This document shows positions 1 through 7,459 of a stretch of 64,000 bases of DNA, piece after piece (position 1 is the first letter of the stretch; the number at the start of each line of letters is the position of its first letter). The position numbers were made by a program, and so were the translations under genes. Source of the stretch: Candidatus Promineifilum breve (GTDB lineage: Bacteria; Chloroflexota; Anaerolineae; Promineifilales; Promineifilaceae); contig NZ_LN890655.1 of NCBI RefSeq assembly GCF_900066015.1, positions 2,210,726 through 2,274,725 of the forward strand. Direction: 5' to 3'. The notes under the pieces were generated by a model. That model did not search any database and had not been told where the DNA came from. It was given only the letters and a program-made list of their open reading frames with translations.

Positions 1-902
1 CGCGCCGCCGTATCGAAACCGACCACGAAGGTCGCCCCCGGATAGAGCCGCGACTTGGCGACGTAGGTCGGCGCGTTGCCGGCCACGGCCGCATAGCGCC
101 CGGCGAACTGGCTGAGCCGCTCCAGCAATACAGCCGGCTCCAACGGCGGCTTGTCCACGTTGACGGCCGACACCTCGAAGGCCACCGGCGCGCCCAGCAA
201 CGCCGCGGCCGTCTCGGCCAGGCCGATATGCCCAGCGTGGAGCGGGTTGAACGAGCCGGAGAGGACGGCCGCCGGCGGCTCGGTCAACAGGTCGCCGTCG
301 GGGGCGATGCCGAACCAGTCGATCGCTTCCCGTCGCAACTGCCCGGCCGCGGCGGCGAAATCGACGCTGGCCGCTTCCAGGCCGTCGCCGGGGCCGAGGG
401 GTAGAGTCGGGCGGTCGGCCACGCCGCAGGCCTCGCCCAGCGCGTCCAGCAGCAGGCGGCTGACCAAGCCCTCTTCGCCGGCCCGGTCGCGCGCCCCTTT
501 CTCCAGATGCAGCGTCCAGGCCGTCAGCCGGCCGGGCGACCAGGTCGCGACGTGGGCGCGGTGCTCCCCCTTCTTGGGCCGGTCGGTGACGATGGCCGCC
601 GTGGCGGCCAGGCCAACGATAGGGAACGTTTCCAATTCGCGTAGGTGATAGGCACGGGCCAGCGCCCGCCCGGCCATCCGCCGCCCGGTCTCGGCCGAGA
701 CGTATTGCTCCGGCGTCCGGCCCAGGAATTCATCGAACGAGTCGGCGGCGTAGGGGATGAGCGCCTCCAGCAACGTGCGCGACGCACCGGGCACACCCAG
801 CAGGTCGGCCAAAGACTGGCTGCCCGCCCCGGCGGCGGCGAAGACGGCGCGCGGTGGGCTGTCGTGGATAGACTGGATGAGGTGGCGGATGGCGTCGTCC
901 AT
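1..902 (-). CDS. CinA-like domain fused to HxGH nucleotidyltransferase (3' end outside window)
   Basis: The gene leaves the window on the left; about 300 codons are visible from an ATG at 902. Reading the minus strand, the N-terminal ~160 residues resemble the CinA C-terminal (NMN amidase-like) fold, with AGAGSQSLADLLG near residue 25. A second domain starts near residue 200 with SGSFNPLHAGHIG, the HxGH signature of cytidylyltransferase/NMN-adenylyltransferase folds. Known: CinA-C enzymes deamidate NMN and HxGH enzymes join nucleotides to phosphorylated substrates. Inference: a bifunctional pyridine-nucleotide salvage enzyme. The frame is open throughout. The substrate cannot be fixed because the C-terminus is missing. 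Confidence 0.7.
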   Translation of the reverse strand, partial: MDDAIRHLIQSIHDSPPRAVFAAAGAGSQSLADLLGVPGASRTLLEALIPYAADSFDEFLGRTPEQYVSAETGRRMAGRALARAYHLRELETFPIVGLAATAAIVTDRPKKGEHRAHVATWSPGRLTAWTLHLEKGARDRAGEEGLVSRLLLDALGEACGVADRPTLPLGPGDGLEAASVDFAAAAGQLRREAIDWFGIAPDGDLLTEPPAAVLSGSFNPLHAGHIGLAETAAALLGAPVAFEVSAVNVDKPPLEPAVLLERLSQFAGRYAAVAGNAPTYVAKSRLYPGATFVVGFDTAA

Positions 903-940
903 AAGAGAAGAGAATCAACAGATTACACAGATTTCCCCTG

Positions 941-1040
941 GAAACCGAGTTTCTTCTTGGAAACTCGGTTTCTAGAGCACGCGTTCGATTCTTTGTTCAT
1001 TCAGCTTAGAACCCCGGTTTCTCAGTGGAAACCGAGGTTT
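941..1040. repeat. Paired hairpins of the GAAACTCGGTTTC family
   Basis: Two neighbouring inverted repeats: GAAACCGAGTTTC (941-953) with GAAACTCGGTTTC (960-972), and a diverged pair at about 1011-1040. The right edge runs into the TGA stop of the exoribonuclease gene. The same word recurs singly at 38461 and 43399. Confidence 0.75.
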
Positions 1041-2053
1041 CAGGCGATATCCTCGTCCTCATACGGCCCGGCGACGCGACTGAAGCCATCGGGCCGGCGC
1101 AACTCGGTGCCGAACATCTCGCTGCGCTTGGTTGTCCAGGCCGCGCCGCTGCCGTCGTGGCCGACGTGATCCATAAAGCCGCCTACCCGGCTATCGAGCA
1201 GATCGATCTGGTGCAGCAGCACGGCCTCCAGCGTCTTGGGCACGATGGGCGATCCCCACTCCGTCGTGCCGTGGTGGGAGATGATCAGGTGGATGAGGTG
1301 TTGCAACTGGTCGGCCGGAAAGTCGAGTTCGGCCGCGGCCCGTTCGATGAGCACCACGCCGCGCACAATGTGGCCCACCAGGCGGCCGTCCTCGGAATAA
1401 GCGAAGCCCTCCTCCAGCGCGTATTCGTAGGCCTTGCCCATGTCGTGGAGCAGCGCGCCACACACCAGCAGGTCGGCGTCGACGTGGGGGTAATAGCCGG
1501 CCAGCAAGCGGGCCACGGCGACCATGCTGAGCGAATGCTCCAGCAAGCCGCCGATGAAGGCATGGTGCATACCGCGCGCCGCCGGAGCAGTGGCGTAGCG
1601 CTCGGCCAGTTCGCCCTCCAGCAACAGATGGGCGGCCAGCATCCGCCACGGTTCGGCCAGGCCGACAACCGCCGCGCGCAGCTCGGCGCGCATGGTCTCC
1701 AATGATCGGCGGCTGGCGGGCAGGAAGGCGGTCAGATCGAGGCCGGCGGCGCGGGTCATGTCGTTGACGCTGACCTGAATGGACTCCTTATAGAGATTGA
1801 CGCGCCCGGTGACCCGCACGGCCAACCCCGGCCGCGCCCATACGTCCACGGTCAGCGGCACGTCCCAGAAGACGCCGGCCACCTGCCCGGTGCGGTCGCG
1901 CAGGGTGAGGAGCAGGAACGGGCGGCCATCCTTCGATTGTCGCCGCACCACGTCGTGGAGCAGGAACGGCTCGCCTTGCAACTCCATGCCCGCTTTCAGA
2001 TCGCCGATGAACTTCGTTTTATCCGCCACACGCGCCCCCATTTTGGGTTTCAC
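1040..2053 (-). CDS. yhaM: YhaM-family 3'-5' exoribonuclease (OB fold + HD domain)
   Basis: 337 residues. Residues ~10-110 form an OB-fold nucleic-acid-binding domain (FLLLTLRDRTGQVAGVFWD). Residues ~140-310 are an HD phosphohydrolase with HHAFIGGLLEHSLSM, the LLHDMGK metal-binding HD pair and the later ISHHG. This order and length match YhaM/CBF1 proteins, Mn-dependent 3'-5' exonucleases that trim RNA ends in the cytoplasm. It is a single gene, divergent from ubiX across a hairpin repeat. Its TGA stop lies at the outer edge of the upstream-coordinate hairpin, so that repeat probably defines the last codons. Family assignment is firm; RNA versus DNA preference is inferred. Confidence 0.88.
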   Translation of the reverse strand: MKPKMGARVADKTKFIGDLKAGMELQGEPFLLHDVVRRQSKDGRPFLLLTLRDRTGQVAGVFWDVPLTVDVWARPGLAVRVTGRVNLYKESIQVSVNDMTRAAGLDLTAFLPASRRSLETMRAELRAAVVGLAEPWRMLAAHLLLEGELAERYATAPAARGMHHAFIGGLLEHSLSMVAVARLLAGYYPHVDADLLVCGALLHDMGKAYEYALEEGFAYSEDGRLVGHIVRGVVLIERAAAELDFPADQLQHLIHLIISHHGTTEWGSPIVPKTLEAVLLHQIDLLDSRVGGFMDHVGHDGSGAAWTTKRSEMFGTELRRPDGFSRVAGPYEDEDIA

Positions 2054-2114
2054 TATTCATATCTTACAATGTCCGCCAAGTATAGCAGGGAACGGACGTA
2101 AGACAGATAGGCGG

Positions 2115-2184
2115 AATGGCTACGGATGACCACGGACAAAACGGATTGAAAAATCCGTTTCTTCCGTCACAATCCGTAGCCATT
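2115..2184. repeat. Hairpin element, AATGGCTACGGAT family, copy 1
   Basis: Perfect 13-bp terminal inverted repeats, AATGGCTACGGAT (2115-2127) and its complement (2172-2184), enclose further complementary words (ACGGAtt/AATCCGT). It lies between the divergent starts of yhaM and ubiX. A second copy is at 3357-3424. Confidence 0.85.
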
Positions 2185-2204
2185 CGATACCAAGTGAGGC
2201 ATCT

Positions 2205-2789
2205 ATGAAGAAGATCATTGTCGGCCTGTCGGGGGCCAGCGGCGTTATCTATGGCATCCGGTTGCTGGAGATCATCCAGGCGCTACCCGACGTGGAATCC
2301 CACCTGGTGATGAGCACCGCCGCGGCCACGACCATCCCGCTGGAGACGACCTACACGCCGGAGGAGGTGCGGGCGCTGGCGACGGTCGATTACCGCTTCA
2401 AGGACATCGCCGCGGCCATCTCGTCCGGCTCCTTCCGCACCGACGGCATGATCGTGCTGCCCTGCTCGATGAAGACGCTGTCGGCCATCGCCTACTCCTA
2501 CAGCGACAATCTGCTGACACGGGCGGCCGACGTGGTGCTGAAGGAGCGGCGCAAGCTCATCCTCTGCCCGCGCGAGACGCCGCTGCACCTGGGTCACCTG
2601 CGGGCGATGACGCTGGCGGCCGAGATGGGGGCCGTCATCGCCCCGTCAATGCCCGCCTTCTACCACCGGCCGCAGACAGTGGACGACATCGTGAACCAGA
2701 CGGTCAACCGTGTCCTCGATCTGGTGGACGTGACGCTGCCGGAGGACTTGTTTCGGCGCTGGCAGGGGGGCGGGAGATTGAGAGATTGA
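2205..2789 (+). CDS. ubiX: Flavin prenyltransferase UbiX
   Basis: 194 residues, the usual UbiX size. It begins KKIIVGLSGASGVIYGIRLL, the FMN-binding glycine/serine loop; SSGSFRTDGMIVLPCSMKT and LCPRETPLHLGHLRAM carry the other conserved flavin and phosphate contacts. Known: UbiX attaches a dimethylallyl group to FMN, giving the prenyl-FMN cofactor of UbiD-type decarboxylases. No ubiD partner lies in the window, so the dependent decarboxylase must be elsewhere. The gene stands alone between two hairpin repeats; the next gene (PPOX fold) follows after ~100 bp on the same strand. Confidence 0.93.
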   Translation: MKKIIVGLSGASGVIYGIRLLEIIQALPDVESHLVMSTAAATTIPLETTYTPEEVRALATVDYRFKDIAAAISSGSFRTDGMIVLPCSMKTLSAIAYSYSDNLLTRAADVVLKERRKLILCPRETPLHLGHLRAMTLAAEMGAVIAPSMPAFYHRPQTVDDIVNQTVNRVLDLVDVTLPEDLFRRWQGGGRLRD

Positions 2790-2801
2790 TTGAGTGCGGC
2801 T

Positions 2802-2880
2802 GTCGTTATCGCCATCGCTGTCGCAATCGCAATCGTAATCGAAGACCGATAGCGATTGCGATTGCGATAGCGATAGCGAC
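2802..2880. repeat. Low-complexity inverted repeat (TATCGC/GCGATA words)
   Basis: Left arm (2802-2835) is built from tATCGC/CAATCG words and the right arm (2850-2880) from their complements, giving a long imperfect stem 12 nt after the ubiX stop. It could act as a terminator, but there is no U-run. Confidence 0.65.
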
Positions 2881-2892
2881 GGCCCCAGGAGA

Positions 2893-3354
2893 GTGAGACG
2901 CATGGACGACGCGGCGGAGCGGGCGCGGGCGTATCTGGCCGGGCATCGGGTGATGACGCTGGCGACGAGTGGGCCGGAGGGGGTGTGGGCGGCGGCCGTG
3001 TTCTACGTCAACGACGGCTGGCAGCTATACTTTCTTTCGGCTGGGCACACGCGCCACGCGCGAAATATGGCCGCGTCGCCACGGGTGGCGGCCACGATTC
3101 AGGAGGATTACGCCGATTGGGTGGAGATTAAGGGCATCCAGTTGGAGGGCACGGTCCGGCTGCTGGAGGGCGGGGCACGGGCCTTCGCTATTGTCCACTA
3201 TGCGCAAAAGTTTCCGTTTGTCAGACGGCCGGAGGCCACCATTGAGACGGCCTTGGCGCGGGTGAACTGGTATTGCCTGACGCCGGACAAGCTATACTTA
3301 GTTGATAACAGTCGCGGCTTTGGGCAGCGGGACGAGATCGATTTGGCGAAATGA
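2893..3354 (+). CDS. Pyridoxamine-phosphate-oxidase-fold (PPOX) FMN-binding protein
   Basis: 153 residues forming a split-barrel PPOX domain: VMTLATSGPEGVWAAAVFYV in the first strands, LYFLSAGHTRHARNM, then RVAATIQEDYADW and IKGIQLEGTVRLL. An alternative in-frame ATG lies at residue 4 (2902, MDDAAERARAYLAGH); preceding AGGAGAG supports the start region. Known: such proteins bind FMN, F420 or heme and include small general-stress proteins; they usually lack PdxH substrate residues. No PdxH C-terminal motif is seen, so a vitamin B6 role is unlikely. It ends 2 nt before a hairpin element. Confidence 0.8.
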   Translation: MRRMDDAAERARAYLAGHRVMTLATSGPEGVWAAAVFYVNDGWQLYFLSAGHTRHARNMAASPRVAATIQEDYADWVEIKGIQLEGTVRLLEGGARAFAIVHYAQKFPFVRRPEATIETALARVNWYCLTPDKLYLVDNSRGFGQRDEIDLAK

Positions 3355-3356
3355 AG

Positions 3357-3424
3357 AATGGCTACGGATTTAAACGGAAACAACGGATAAAAATCCGTCT
3401 TTTCCGTCTAAATCCGTAGCCATT
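3357..3424. repeat. Hairpin element, AATGGCTACGGAT family, copy 2
   Basis: Terminal arms AATGGCTACGGATTTA and complement, then inner ACGGAAA/TTTCCGT words. Same family as 2115-2184. It sits between the convergent stops of the PPOX and Nudix genes, 2 and 8 nt from them, so it could terminate both. Confidence 0.87.
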
Positions 3425-3432
3425 TCTTTTTA

Positions 3433-3870
3433 CTAAAGGGCCAATAGCTCTAACAAGCCTGTGGGATAGACCGGCGGCGCGGCCGGGTCGAGCGAATCAG
3501 CCAGGCTGACCCACACGGCGCGAAACGGATGGCCGCTGTCCTCGACGCCATCGATTGCGGCCTGGTCATAAAGGGCGCGGTCGGCGAACGCGCCATCGTA
3601 GATCATGACGATCTCGTGCCCCGGCCGGCCGTCGAAGGTGAAGACGTTCTCCAGCGCGCCGAGATAGCGCAGATCCACCACGGCCGCGCCTAACTCCTCG
3701 GTCAGTTCGCGGGCAATCGTGTCGGCGCTGTACTCGCCGAACTCAATGGCCCCGCCCAGTGGCCGGTAGAACGTCTGGCGCTTGAGCGGGTCGTAACCCT
3801 CGGCGACGAGGATGCGGCCGTTGTGCTGGAAGACACAGATGGCAATGGGGCGGATAACGTTGGGCTGCAT
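3433..3870 (-). CDS. Nudix hydrolase
   Basis: 145 residues. The Nudix box is complete: GGAIEFGEYSADTIAREL followed by TEELGA, matching GX5EX7REUXEEXGU. The N-terminus IRPIAICVFQHNGRILVAEG is the usual first beta strand. Known: Nudix enzymes cleave nucleoside diphosphates linked to a variable group, using Mg bound by the box glutamates. The substrate cannot be told from sequence. The gene is alone on its strand and ends next to a hairpin. A decayed, internally deleted copy of this gene lies at 4541-4684, beyond the Uma2 gene. Confidence 0.88.
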   Translation of the reverse strand: MQPNVIRPIAICVFQHNGRILVAEGYDPLKRQTFYRPLGGAIEFGEYSADTIARELTEELGAAVVDLRYLGALENVFTFDGRPGHEIVMIYDGAFADRALYDQAAIDGVEDSGHPFRAVWVSLADSLDPAAPPVYPTGLLELLAL

Positions 3871-3946
3871 GGCTTAAACAAGGTGGACTGATCGAAAATA
3901 AGGCTGACCGCAAGGTCGGCAATGAGCGTCGTGGTAGGAATTAGCG

Positions 3947-4519
3947 TTATCTACGCTCACTAATCATCTCATTCGCGTGCAAAACCACTTCGGGCAGATG
4001 CAGCGGGGCGAGCGTGTCACCCCGGCGCATGGTGCGCTTCTCGCCGTAGCCGTTTTCGCTGGGGGCGCGGTAGACTTCCACCACCTGTGGCAGCAGGGCC
4101 ACCAGCCACACCTCAACGATGCCCGCGGCCGCATAGAGCGGCAGTTTTACGTCGCGGTCGTAGGCCAGCGAGGACTCCGACACTTCGATGAGTAGCAGCA
4201 CGTCTTCCGGCTCCGGGTGCCCGCCGGCGTAGAAATCGTCGCGTGGTTGCAGAAGCGTGACGTCGGGTTGTGGCTGCGAATTCTCCCCAACCCGAATCGG
4301 GTTCTGAACGCGAACGATTGCCCGATCTTGTACCAGGCGTTGCAAGGTTTTATTCAAGCGATCGACGCACGCCGCGTGTTGCGGCCCCAACGCAGCCATT
4401 TTGACAATTTCCCCCTCCAGAAGCTCAAAGCGATCATCCTCACCGAGGATGCCGGTGGCAGCCATCTGTTGATACTCAACAACTGTGAAACGCTTGCGGA
4501 TAGCGGTTAGTGTATCCAT
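3947..4519 (-). CDS. Uma2-family (DUF820) PD-(D/E)XK nuclease-like protein
   Basis: 190 residues with the Uma2 layout: FTVVEYQQMAATGIL, then DRFELLEGEIVKM, NPIRVGENSQPQPDVTLL (active-site Asp), DVLLLIEVSESSLAYDRDVK (catalytic E..S..D..K) and LPLYAAAGIVEVWLV. The E, D and K of the nuclease core are all present. These proteins are abundant in Cyanobacteria and Chloroflexota; their targets are unknown. It is a single gene on the minus strand, sandwiched between an intact Nudix gene and the Nudix relic. Confidence 0.87.
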   Translation of the reverse strand: MDTLTAIRKRFTVVEYQQMAATGILGEDDRFELLEGEIVKMAALGPQHAACVDRLNKTLQRLVQDRAIVRVQNPIRVGENSQPQPDVTLLQPRDDFYAGGHPEPEDVLLLIEVSESSLAYDRDVKLPLYAAAGIVEVWLVALLPQVVEVYRAPSENGYGEKRTMRRGDTLAPLHLPEVVLHANEMISERR

Positions 4520-4540
4520 TGACCTAACTCCTGCGCTGCC

Positions 4541-4684
4541 TTATACACTCGGTCTCAGCCGCTCGGACAGCCTTTGTTCATTGAACGCCCCGTCGTAAAC
4601 GAGAACGGCCTCGTTCCCCGCTCGGCGGTCGGTACACGGCCGTTGTGTTGGAAACACAGATAGCGATAGGTCGGATGACGGCGG
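4541..4684 (-). pseudogene. Decayed Nudix hydrolase copy
   Basis: Reading the minus strand from ~4684, codons give VIRPIAICV, identical to the start of the intact Nudix protein, then a one-base deletion (gtgtttcca versus gtgtcttcca) breaks the frame. After a deletion of the Nudix-box region, GNEAVLVYDGAFNEQR continues, matching GHEIVMIYDGAFADR of the intact gene, and ends at a TAA at 4541. The relic is thus frameshifted and internally deleted, a remnant of a tandem duplication. Confidence 0.75.
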
Positions 4685-4706
4685 ATATCATCGAAGTTAA
4701 GGAATG

Positions 4707-4970
4707 CTAACTGAAGAACCTTCTATAGGCATCATGGCCGCCGATCCACAACCAGGTCATCGTGTCGCCTTCTACAATGCCCAATGCTCGATAATTGCGT
4801 GTTACACGTACTGACCAGATATTGTCCTGAACGTTGATACATTTGAAGTGAAGGGAAGGATGGTAAGGATTGTTTCGCCAGATGGAATAAGCCTTGCGAG
4901 TTTGACGTTTAATGGAAGGATCCAGATTCTCATATGCCTTCCAAAAGGATGGTAACGTTTTCGATTTCAC
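4707..4970 (-). CDS. RelE/ParE-family mRNA interferase-type toxin
   Basis: 87 residues with the RelE/HigB fold pattern: SFWKAYENLDPSIKRQTRKA (two helices), then NPYHPSLHFKCI, WSVRVTRNYRALGI and TMTWLWIGGHDAYRRFF at the C-terminus. RVTRNYRALG and the final HDAYRR are typical of this family, which cleaves mRNA at the ribosome or poisons gyrase. Its ATG overlaps the stop of the upstream antitoxin gene by 4 bp, so the two are translationally coupled. Confidence 0.83.
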   Translation of the reverse strand: MKSKTLPSFWKAYENLDPSIKRQTRKAYSIWRNNPYHPSLHFKCINVQDNIWSVRVTRNYRALGIVEGDTMTWLWIGGHDAYRRFFS

Positions 4971-5197
4971 AGGCGGTCGTAGTCCATTAACTCCGCTTTG
5001 CCTTCCTCGATCTCACGAAGTGCCTGGCGGGCAAAATCCTGTAACTGAGGTTGGGTCGCCGCGAAAAGTTCATCCCATTCGGCTTCATCTTCCAGATCGG
5101 CCAAATATTCTCGAACCAAATCAACAACTCTGTTTTGAGTCCATTCCGGAAGGGTCTCCATCATTTTGACCACTGTGTAGATAGCCGTTGTTTCCAT
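4967..5197 (-). CDS. Antitoxin partner of the RelE-like toxin
   Basis: 76 residues, acidic and mostly helical (VVDLVREYLADLEDEAEWDE; FARQALREIEEGKAELMDYD). The final GKAELMDYDRL is the kind of tail that threads into a RelE-type toxin. The start is supported by AGGAG six nt upstream. It precedes the toxin with a 4-bp overlap, the normal order for type II pairs. No clear DNA-binding domain is recognised in the first 40 residues, so autoregulation is not certain. Confidence 0.75.
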   Translation of the reverse strand: METTAIYTVVKMMETLPEWTQNRVVDLVREYLADLEDEAEWDELFAATQPQLQDFARQALREIEEGKAELMDYDRL

Positions 5198-5257
5198 TGG
5201 TAACTCCTCAGGCCTTAAGTTGAGACGAACGATCCAAATTATACCACTGCCAACAAA

Positions 5258-7348
5258 CTATGCGGAGGATTCAATGGATGTTTTCAGGCGCACCACCGAT
5301 CCCAATGCCCGCCACAACGGCCCATCCTGCCGCGCCCCGCGCCGGTCGAGGTCGCTCGTCGCCAGGATGACCCCCTCGCGGCAGCGCGCCGTCAGGCCGC
5401 GCACAATGCGCGTCAGCAGTTCGTTGCGCACGGCGAACTCCTCGTCCACCGTCCAGGGGATTTCCGGCGAGCGGCTTTGGGCCAGCACGAAGGCGTTGCT
5501 CAGCGGCTGGCGAGGGATGTCCCACCACCCCTGGGCGGCCGTCTCCAGCCACACCTGCACCCGCGCCGGCTCCCCGGCCAGCAGGTAGGCGTAGATGGTC
5601 GATAAGACGACGCCCTCCGGGTCGGGTGGCTCGCCCCAGTCGGGCGGGTTGGCCGTCACGAGGCCCTGATTGACGGCATCGATGAACGCCGCGCCCAGAT
5701 CGGCCTCGGTCAGCAGGCCCATCGCCGGGGCCGCCTTGCGCAAGCGGGCCGCCGAGCGCACCAGCCAATCGAGCACGGCCGCGCCGGCCACGTCCGGCTC
5801 CGGCTGGAACTCCGGCCGGGCCAGCAGGTCGTTGAACAGGCTATGGAGAAAAACGTCGATGGTGTCGCTATGGGCGCGCGCGGCCAGCCACAACCGCGCC
5901 TCTTCCACCAGGTGCGCGTCCTCGGCCCCTACGCGCTCGGCGATGCGCGCCGGCAGTTGTTCGATGGGCAGTAGTTCCGGCGCGGCCGGCCGGTAGAGAT
6001 TATCCACCAGCAGTTGGGCGCGGGCCGGGTCAAGGCTGTGGATGCTCAGCGTCAGCGCCTCGGCCACGTCGTAGGGCGCGGGATGGACGCCCCAGCCGGG
6101 GTGGGCCAGCGCCAGCCACGTCAGCCAGGCGCGGACGCGCGGCTCCTCGCGCGGGCTGGTGCGGCGGCGCAGCAGGCGGTAGGGCAGCCCGGCCTCGCGC
6201 AGCGCCCCGGTCAGCATATAGCGCAGCGCGCCATCCATGTAGGGCACGATGACGGCAATGTCACGCGCGGCCACGCCCCGGCCATAGACCAGTTCGTGGA
6301 GCACGGGGCCGAGGTTGGCGATCATCTCGCGCCGGTAGCGCCCGCCGACGACGGTCAGGACGCGCTCGGCCGCGCCCTCGGTCGGCAATGTAGTGTGCAG
6401 CAAGTGGTTTTCGACCTGGTTCGCCAGCGCGGTCATGTCGGCCGGGGCGACGAAGCTGTGGCTGAAGTCGAAGACGTGGGTGAAGCGCCCGCGCATGCCC
6501 TCCGCGCCGTGGGGGTCGGCGGCCAGGAAGCGCTTATAGCCGCCGCCGGCATCGACGGCCACGGCCGTGGTCTGCGTCTCGCCCATCAGCCCGGCGACGA
6601 AGTTTTGCCCGGCCGGGGTCTGCTCCTCCAGATTATCGACGATGAGGTGGCGGTAGCGCTCGCGGAAGTAGCGGTGGAATTCGGGGTGGCGCACCAGTTG
6701 GGTATCGAAAAGCTCAACCGTCAGCGACAGGTCGAGCAGGCTATCGGCCAGGCAGCGGCGGCGGAAGGCGCGGGCGGCCGTGGCCGCGTCGTCCAGGTGG
6801 AAGCGACGCTCCGGCTCGCCCGCCCAGGTGCGCGTCTGGCGGGCGATGGCCTCCTCCAGTGGCAGGGCGTTGAGCGCCGCCCGGTTGAGCGTGTCCAGCA
6901 GTTGGCTGACGATCTGTTGCGGCCGCAGGCGCAGATTGGCGAACGCCCCCTGGGCCAGCAGCGGCGTAACGATGCGCCACATGAGCACCTGGGCCTGGTC
7001 GTAGCTCAGGAACGTCGGCGGCACGTAGGGGCGCTCGAAGCCCGCGTCGCGGGCCACCAGCGGCCAGAACAGCGCGGCCATGCTCTGGGCCAGTCGCGAA
7101 TAGTTGGTGACGTTCAGTTCCGAATAGGGGCCGAGGCCGGAGGCGTGGACGGCGTCGAAGAAAGCGGCGCGGTGTTCCGGCTCGGCCACCAGCGCCAGCA
7201 CGGTATAGGCCGGCTCCTGGCGCAAGAGGCGGATGAGGCGCTGGTGGAGCGCGGTCGTCTTGCCCGTTCCGGCCGGGCCATAGAGGTAACTCGCGCCGCC
7301 GGCGTCAACGGCTTCACGCTGTAGGGGGGTCAGGTCTGGCATTGGCAT
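5258..7348 (-). CDS. UvrD/AddB-like superfamily 1 NTPase, short C-terminus
   Basis: 696 residues. Residues ~15-35 hold a Walker A loop, LYGPAGTGKTTALHQRL. Around residue 235, RHLIVDNLEEQTPAGQNF is the Walker B position of UvrD-type helicases (usually DExQD), followed by TTAVAVDAGGGYKRFLAADP, the sensor motif III region. VAARDIAVIVPYMDGALRYM with LREAGLPYRLLRR matches the start of helicase domain 2 (motif IV). The C-terminus stops soon after, without clear UvrD motifs V and VI or an AddB nuclease. It may be a degenerate helicase, a regulatory NTPase or half of a two-part recombinase. It is not in an operon. Confidence 0.65.
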   Translation of the reverse strand: MPMPDLTPLQREAVDAGGASYLYGPAGTGKTTALHQRLIRLLRQEPAYTVLALVAEPEHRAAFFDAVHASGLGPYSELNVTNYSRLAQSMAALFWPLVARDAGFERPYVPPTFLSYDQAQVLMWRIVTPLLAQGAFANLRLRPQQIVSQLLDTLNRAALNALPLEEAIARQTRTWAGEPERRFHLDDAATAARAFRRRCLADSLLDLSLTVELFDTQLVRHPEFHRYFRERYRHLIVDNLEEQTPAGQNFVAGLMGETQTTAVAVDAGGGYKRFLAADPHGAEGMRGRFTHVFDFSHSFVAPADMTALANQVENHLLHTTLPTEGAAERVLTVVGGRYRREMIANLGPVLHELVYGRGVAARDIAVIVPYMDGALRYMLTGALREAGLPYRLLRRRTSPREEPRVRAWLTWLALAHPGWGVHPAPYDVAEALTLSIHSLDPARAQLLVDNLYRPAAPELLPIEQLPARIAERVGAEDAHLVEEARLWLAARAHSDTIDVFLHSLFNDLLARPEFQPEPDVAGAAVLDWLVRSAARLRKAAPAMGLLTEADLGAAFIDAVNQGLVTANPPDWGEPPDPEGVVLSTIYAYLLAGEPARVQVWLETAAQGWWDIPRQPLSNAFVLAQSRSPEIPWTVDEEFAVRNELLTRIVRGLTARCREGVILATSDLDRRGARQDGPLWRALGSVVRLKTSIESSA

Positions 7349-7388
7349 GGATCAATTGTAGCGCAGGTTTCCTAACCTGCGGCGCGAA

Positions 7389-7459
7389 GTAGGTGGAACT
7401 TCCAGTTCCACACAAGCGGCGGGCGGAACTGAAAGGGCGGAACTGGAAGTTCCGCCTAC
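7389..7459. repeat. Hairpin element, GTAGGTGGAACTTCC family, copy 1
   Basis: Arms GTAGGTGGAACTTCCAGTTCC and GGAACTGGAAGTTCCGCCTAC pair almost perfectly. A short separate hairpin (GCAGGTT/AACCTGC, 7363-7380) lies beside it. The TAG stop of the next gene is the CTA at 7456-7458 inside the right arm. A second copy is at 33426-33484. Confidence 0.87.

Noticed and set aside
1025-1705. 226-codon plus-strand frame opposite the exoribonuclease
   Set aside because: Shadow of the HD-domain gene.
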